From Isoetes taiwanensis (lineage: Eukaryota > Streptophyta > Lycopodiopsida > Isoetales > Isoetaceae), in NCBI GenBank assembly GCA_021234155.1, contig JAJEKV010000285.1, positions 184,001 to 248,000 of the forward strand: 64,000 bases of DNA. The letters are read 5' to 3'. Shown here in pieces: positions 63,991 through 64,000 of the stretch. The position numbers and the translations under genes are program-made. Every line of letters starts with the position of its first letter. The first letter of the stretch is position 1. The notes beneath the pieces were generated by a model. It had not been told where the DNA came from and made no database searches. It saw only the letters and a program-made list of their open reading frames with translations.

Positions 63991-64000
63991 ATGGCAACTT
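63991..64000 (+). CDS. Start of a second gene cut by the window end
   Basis: ATGGCAACT (Met-Ala-Thr) follows the leader CAATTAATCA at the distance from the TATA box seen in the first cassette. Only three codons are visible, so the product is unknown. By analogy it could be another histone-like protein or the element's gag, but neither is supported by sequence. Confidence 0.35.

Overview
The window is plant nuclear DNA, probably from a fern or related free-sporing plant. There is one multi-exon gene with GT-AG introns, tRNA-derived SINEs, LINE 3' ends with short tandem tails, broken PPR genes of the kind abundant in fern genomes, and a 12-base initiator-Met-tRNA primer binding site typical of plant LTR retrotransposons. 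Nothing bacterial or organellar was seen. The fern assignment is inference.

Layout. (1) 1-16009: unique flank with one convincing gene (6169-7920, five exons, coiled coil plus an RS/SP-rich segment), two SINEs, several short tandem duplications and an 813-bp DNA transposon with a 10-bp target duplication. (2) 16010-59148: three head-to-tail copies of a ~14.1-kb unit (16010-30236, 30237-44311, 44312-59148). Each carries an LTR-like fragment, two opposed LINE 3' ends, a PPR pseudogene with a 780-bp internal duplication, a ~650-bp polypyrimidine tract and a small minisatellite. Copy 3 alone carries a further 650-bp insertion. Differences between copies cluster at CAG/CTG. That pattern fits long-read consensus error at CHG-methylated cytosines better than mutation. 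(3) 59149-64000: the 5' part of an LTR retroelement, with a candidate LTR and then a primer binding site at 61337-61348. Downstream lie two successive cassettes. Each has a pair of ~68-bp inverted-repeat hairpins, a TATAAATAG box and an ATG 114-120 bp further on.

Main discovery candidate: the first cassette (62010-63280) encodes a histone H3-like protein. It begins MARTKQTA like histone H3 and ends in a recognisable H3 fold ([21 protein letters not shown]-x6-IHAKRVT-x-M). A tail of about 330 codons, rich in charge and proline, lies between them, where ordinary H3 has about 45-60 residues. The reading frame is interrupted several times, some breaks falling at CAG/CTG, so it is either a decaying gene or an intact one with consensus errors. 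A long-tailed H3 apparently carried by a retrotransposon, with repeated hairpin-plus-TATA promoters, is the part most likely to be undescribed. The second cassette starts at 63991 and its product lies beyond the window.
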